7,966 nucleotides of DNA, taken from positions 1 through 7,966 of the forward strand of contig JAHFFS010000060.1 of assembly GCA_023247815.1 (NCBI GenBank), in the 5' to 3' direction. Every line of letters begins with the position of its first letter. The first letter of the stretch is position 1. Shown piece after piece: positions 6,799 through 7,966 of this stretch. The notes below the pieces were generated by a model. The model was not told the DNA's origin. It saw only the letters and a program-made list of their open reading frames with translations, and did no database searches. Position numbers and translations under genes: made by a program. This stretch comes from Candidatus Omnitrophota bacterium (GTDB lineage Bacteria > Omnitrophota > Gorgyraeia > Zapsychrales > JANLHA01).

Positions 6799-7825
6799 GA
6801 TTGTCTTTGCTAACCAAATAAATTTTTTCTTTGAGATACCCCTGAATTATTTTCTGATCAACCCGGAAAAATGCCGCGAGAAAATCTCGGTCAAAATGAT
6901 ATCGTTTACGGATCATCAATTGTTCATCAAGAATCACGAGTGAAAACCGATTCAAAACGTCCTTACACTTCTCAAGACCCTGATCGCTGATGAGGAAAAA
7001 AACTCTTTCATTCGTCTGAAAAAATTCAGCGATGTGCCAACGCGTCAACCCTTCATGATCATTGCCAATTTTATGCACCAAACGGTCAAAATACACTTGA
7101 AATTCTTTTTCATGGATATCGTGACTGGCAACGGCAACAGCGTCTTCTGGCTTGATTCTTTCTTGAATCTTCGCGGCAAACCGCCGCAACGTCACGTGTC
7201 CCGCCAATCCCGCCCGCGCCAACAAATGATCCTGCGAACAAACCGCGGCTAAAAATACTATGAGCAATGCCGGCGTCCACAGAAACGATTGAGCCCCTTA
7301 TGATCACCAACAAAGCGCTGATCAAAACCAGCCCATAACCAATGGGCCACAAACCATTCCCCTGCGCGAGAAAGACATGCAAGAATGATAAAAAATTGAA
7401 GGCCATATCAGGAACCGCATTCTGCGCATGACGGACAAAAAGTGGCGTTGTCAAAAGTAAAAAACCGCTTAAGATTGCCGCTTTGCGTCCCCAAAACCGC
7501 TGAGCCAGAATCGCGGTTAAACCCACTGTTAAAGCGGCAAAAAGCACGGATACCAGACGCGCGGAGAACCAATTGATGCCAAAAATTTTGTAAAAAAACA
7601 CCACCAGCCAGTAAAAAAGGATGGGTTTTTGAAATCGGTCTTCTCCAAAATAGGTGGGTGAAAAAAATCACCGCTGCTGAGCATCTCCTGAGCGGCTTTG
7701 ACATAAAAAATTTCGTCATCACGGTACTCGACACCCAACCAATTCAAATGCGGGACAAGAAAAAGTAAGGTGAGAACGAAAAGGCAGGAGAATACAGCAA
7801 CCCTTTTAGACGAAAAAACTTCCAT
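6791..7825 (-). pseudogene. ArnT/PMT-like membrane glycosyltransferase (GT83-like), two frameshifts and apparent internal loss
   Basis: Three frames add up to one protein. Frame one (ATG 7825 to about 7662) gives a first helix and GVEYRDDEIFYVKAAQEML with the acidic catalytic loop of the ArnT/PMT superfamily. Frame two (about 7660 to 7298) gives SPTYFGEDRFQKPILFYWL, the family's best-known motif, then four or five helices. Frame three (7297 to the stop at 6791) gives SFLWTPALLIVFLAAV and a soluble C-terminal domain of about 150 residues. The joins fit one missing base in a seven-base run (7661-7667) and one extra base in a four-base run (7294-7297). Even joined, the product is about 345 residues with about six helices; ArnT-like enzymes usually have about 450-560 residues and 11-13 helices, so central helices seem lost. 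An intact enzyme would move a sugar from a lipid carrier to lipid A or a protein at the periplasmic face. Confidence 0.8.
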
Positions 7826-7851
7826 AGAAAATGTTTGGTCATGCGTTGCAC

Positions 7852-7899
7852 GTCTCAAGTTCTGTACAACCTGAACTTGAGACTTGAACCTTGAGACTT
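7852..7899. repeat. Inverted and direct repeat cluster upstream of the glycosyltransferase operon
   Basis: An 11-bp perfect inverted repeat (GTCTCAAGTTC at 7852-7862, GAACTTGAGAC at 7873-7883) has a ten-base loop. The right arm overlaps the first of two copies of CTTGAGACTT (7876-7885 and 7890-7899), set 14 bases apart. The cluster fills the short gap between the stop at 7899 and the glycosyltransferase start. There is no T-tract. It could be a dispersed intergenic repeat, a binding site, or a structured leader element. Confidence 0.65.
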
Positions 7900-7966
7900 T
7901 AGAATCCCTTTGCGGAAATGATAAAACTGTCTTTATACCGATCCTTTATTTTTGCCAAATTGTCCC
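7899..7966 (-). CDS. Possible C-terminal end of an unidentified upstream gene
   Basis: From the window edge, one minus-strand frame is open for 21 codons and ends at TAA 7901-7899 (DNLAKIKDRYKDSFIISAKG, then F); the other two frames stop early. The amphipathic, charged composition looks like a genuine protein tail, and the stop directly abuts the repeat cluster. The stretch is too short to name a family. Confidence 0.4.
   Translation of the reverse strand, partial: DNLAKIKDRYKDSFIISAKGF

Noticed and set aside
7826..7858. TTG 7858 as the GT83 start
   Set aside because: It lies inside the inverted repeat and adds a non-hydrophobic leader; ATG 7825 precedes the first helix as expected for the family.
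7852..7883. Inverted repeat as a terminator of the upstream gene
   Set aside because: The stem has a ten-base loop and no T-tract on the minus strand; the downstream gene begins almost at once.
7852..7899. CRISPR-like repeats
   Set aside because: Only two ten-base direct copies with a four-base spacer; no array and no cas genes.

Overview
The window comes from a Gram-negative-type bacterium: it carries a lipid A/LPS-type sugar-transfer module and several exported thiol-redox proteins. All recognisable genes lie on the minus strand, so transcription runs from high to low coordinates. Spacing is very tight, with mostly ATGA/TGATG overlaps or gaps of a few bases. I cannot fix the taxonomy from this stretch. 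A poorly sampled environmental lineage of the Omnitrophota/PVC kind is a guess from gene style and small repeats, not a demonstrated fact.

Region 1 (7966 down to about 5549) is an envelope-glycosylation operon. It begins after the 3' end of an unidentified gene (stop at 7899) and a small inverted/direct repeat cluster. It encodes an ArnT/PMT-like membrane glycosyltransferase (GT83-like, 7825-6791), a GT2 polyprenyl-phosphate sugar synthase (6798-6058), a stand-alone lipid A biosynthesis N-terminal (LAB_N) membrane protein (6043-5757) and a 67-residue two-helix membrane protein (5752-5549). In the usual scheme, the GT2 enzyme charges a lipid carrier, a small membrane protein helps present it, and the GT83 enzyme transfers the sugar outside the inner membrane. 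Here the GT83 gene has two frameshifts and appears to lack its central membrane helices, and the LAB_N gene has one frameshift. Each shift can be placed at a mononucleotide run.

Region 2 (5548-3822) holds a plausible sigma70-type promoter (5498-5526) and an intact ATP-dependent phosphoenolpyruvate carboxykinase gene (pckA).

Region 3 (3790 down to 1) follows pckA after only 31 bases with no visible terminator. It is a chain of six closely coupled genes whose products are all predicted membrane or exported proteins: a membrane-anchored DsbA-like thiol oxidoreductase (CPAC), a MauE/DoxX-like four-helix protein (CGCFG), an AMMECR1-domain protein with an N-terminal export signal, an unrecognised 151-residue single-helix protein, an HTTM (vitamin K-dependent carboxylase-like) membrane protein fused to a DCC thiol-disulfide oxidoreductase domain, and the start of an exported TPR protein. 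Several carry cysteine motifs, so the best candidate for an undescribed system is an envelope redox or protein-modification pathway in this operon. The sequence supports the gene set and the coupling. The shared function is inference.
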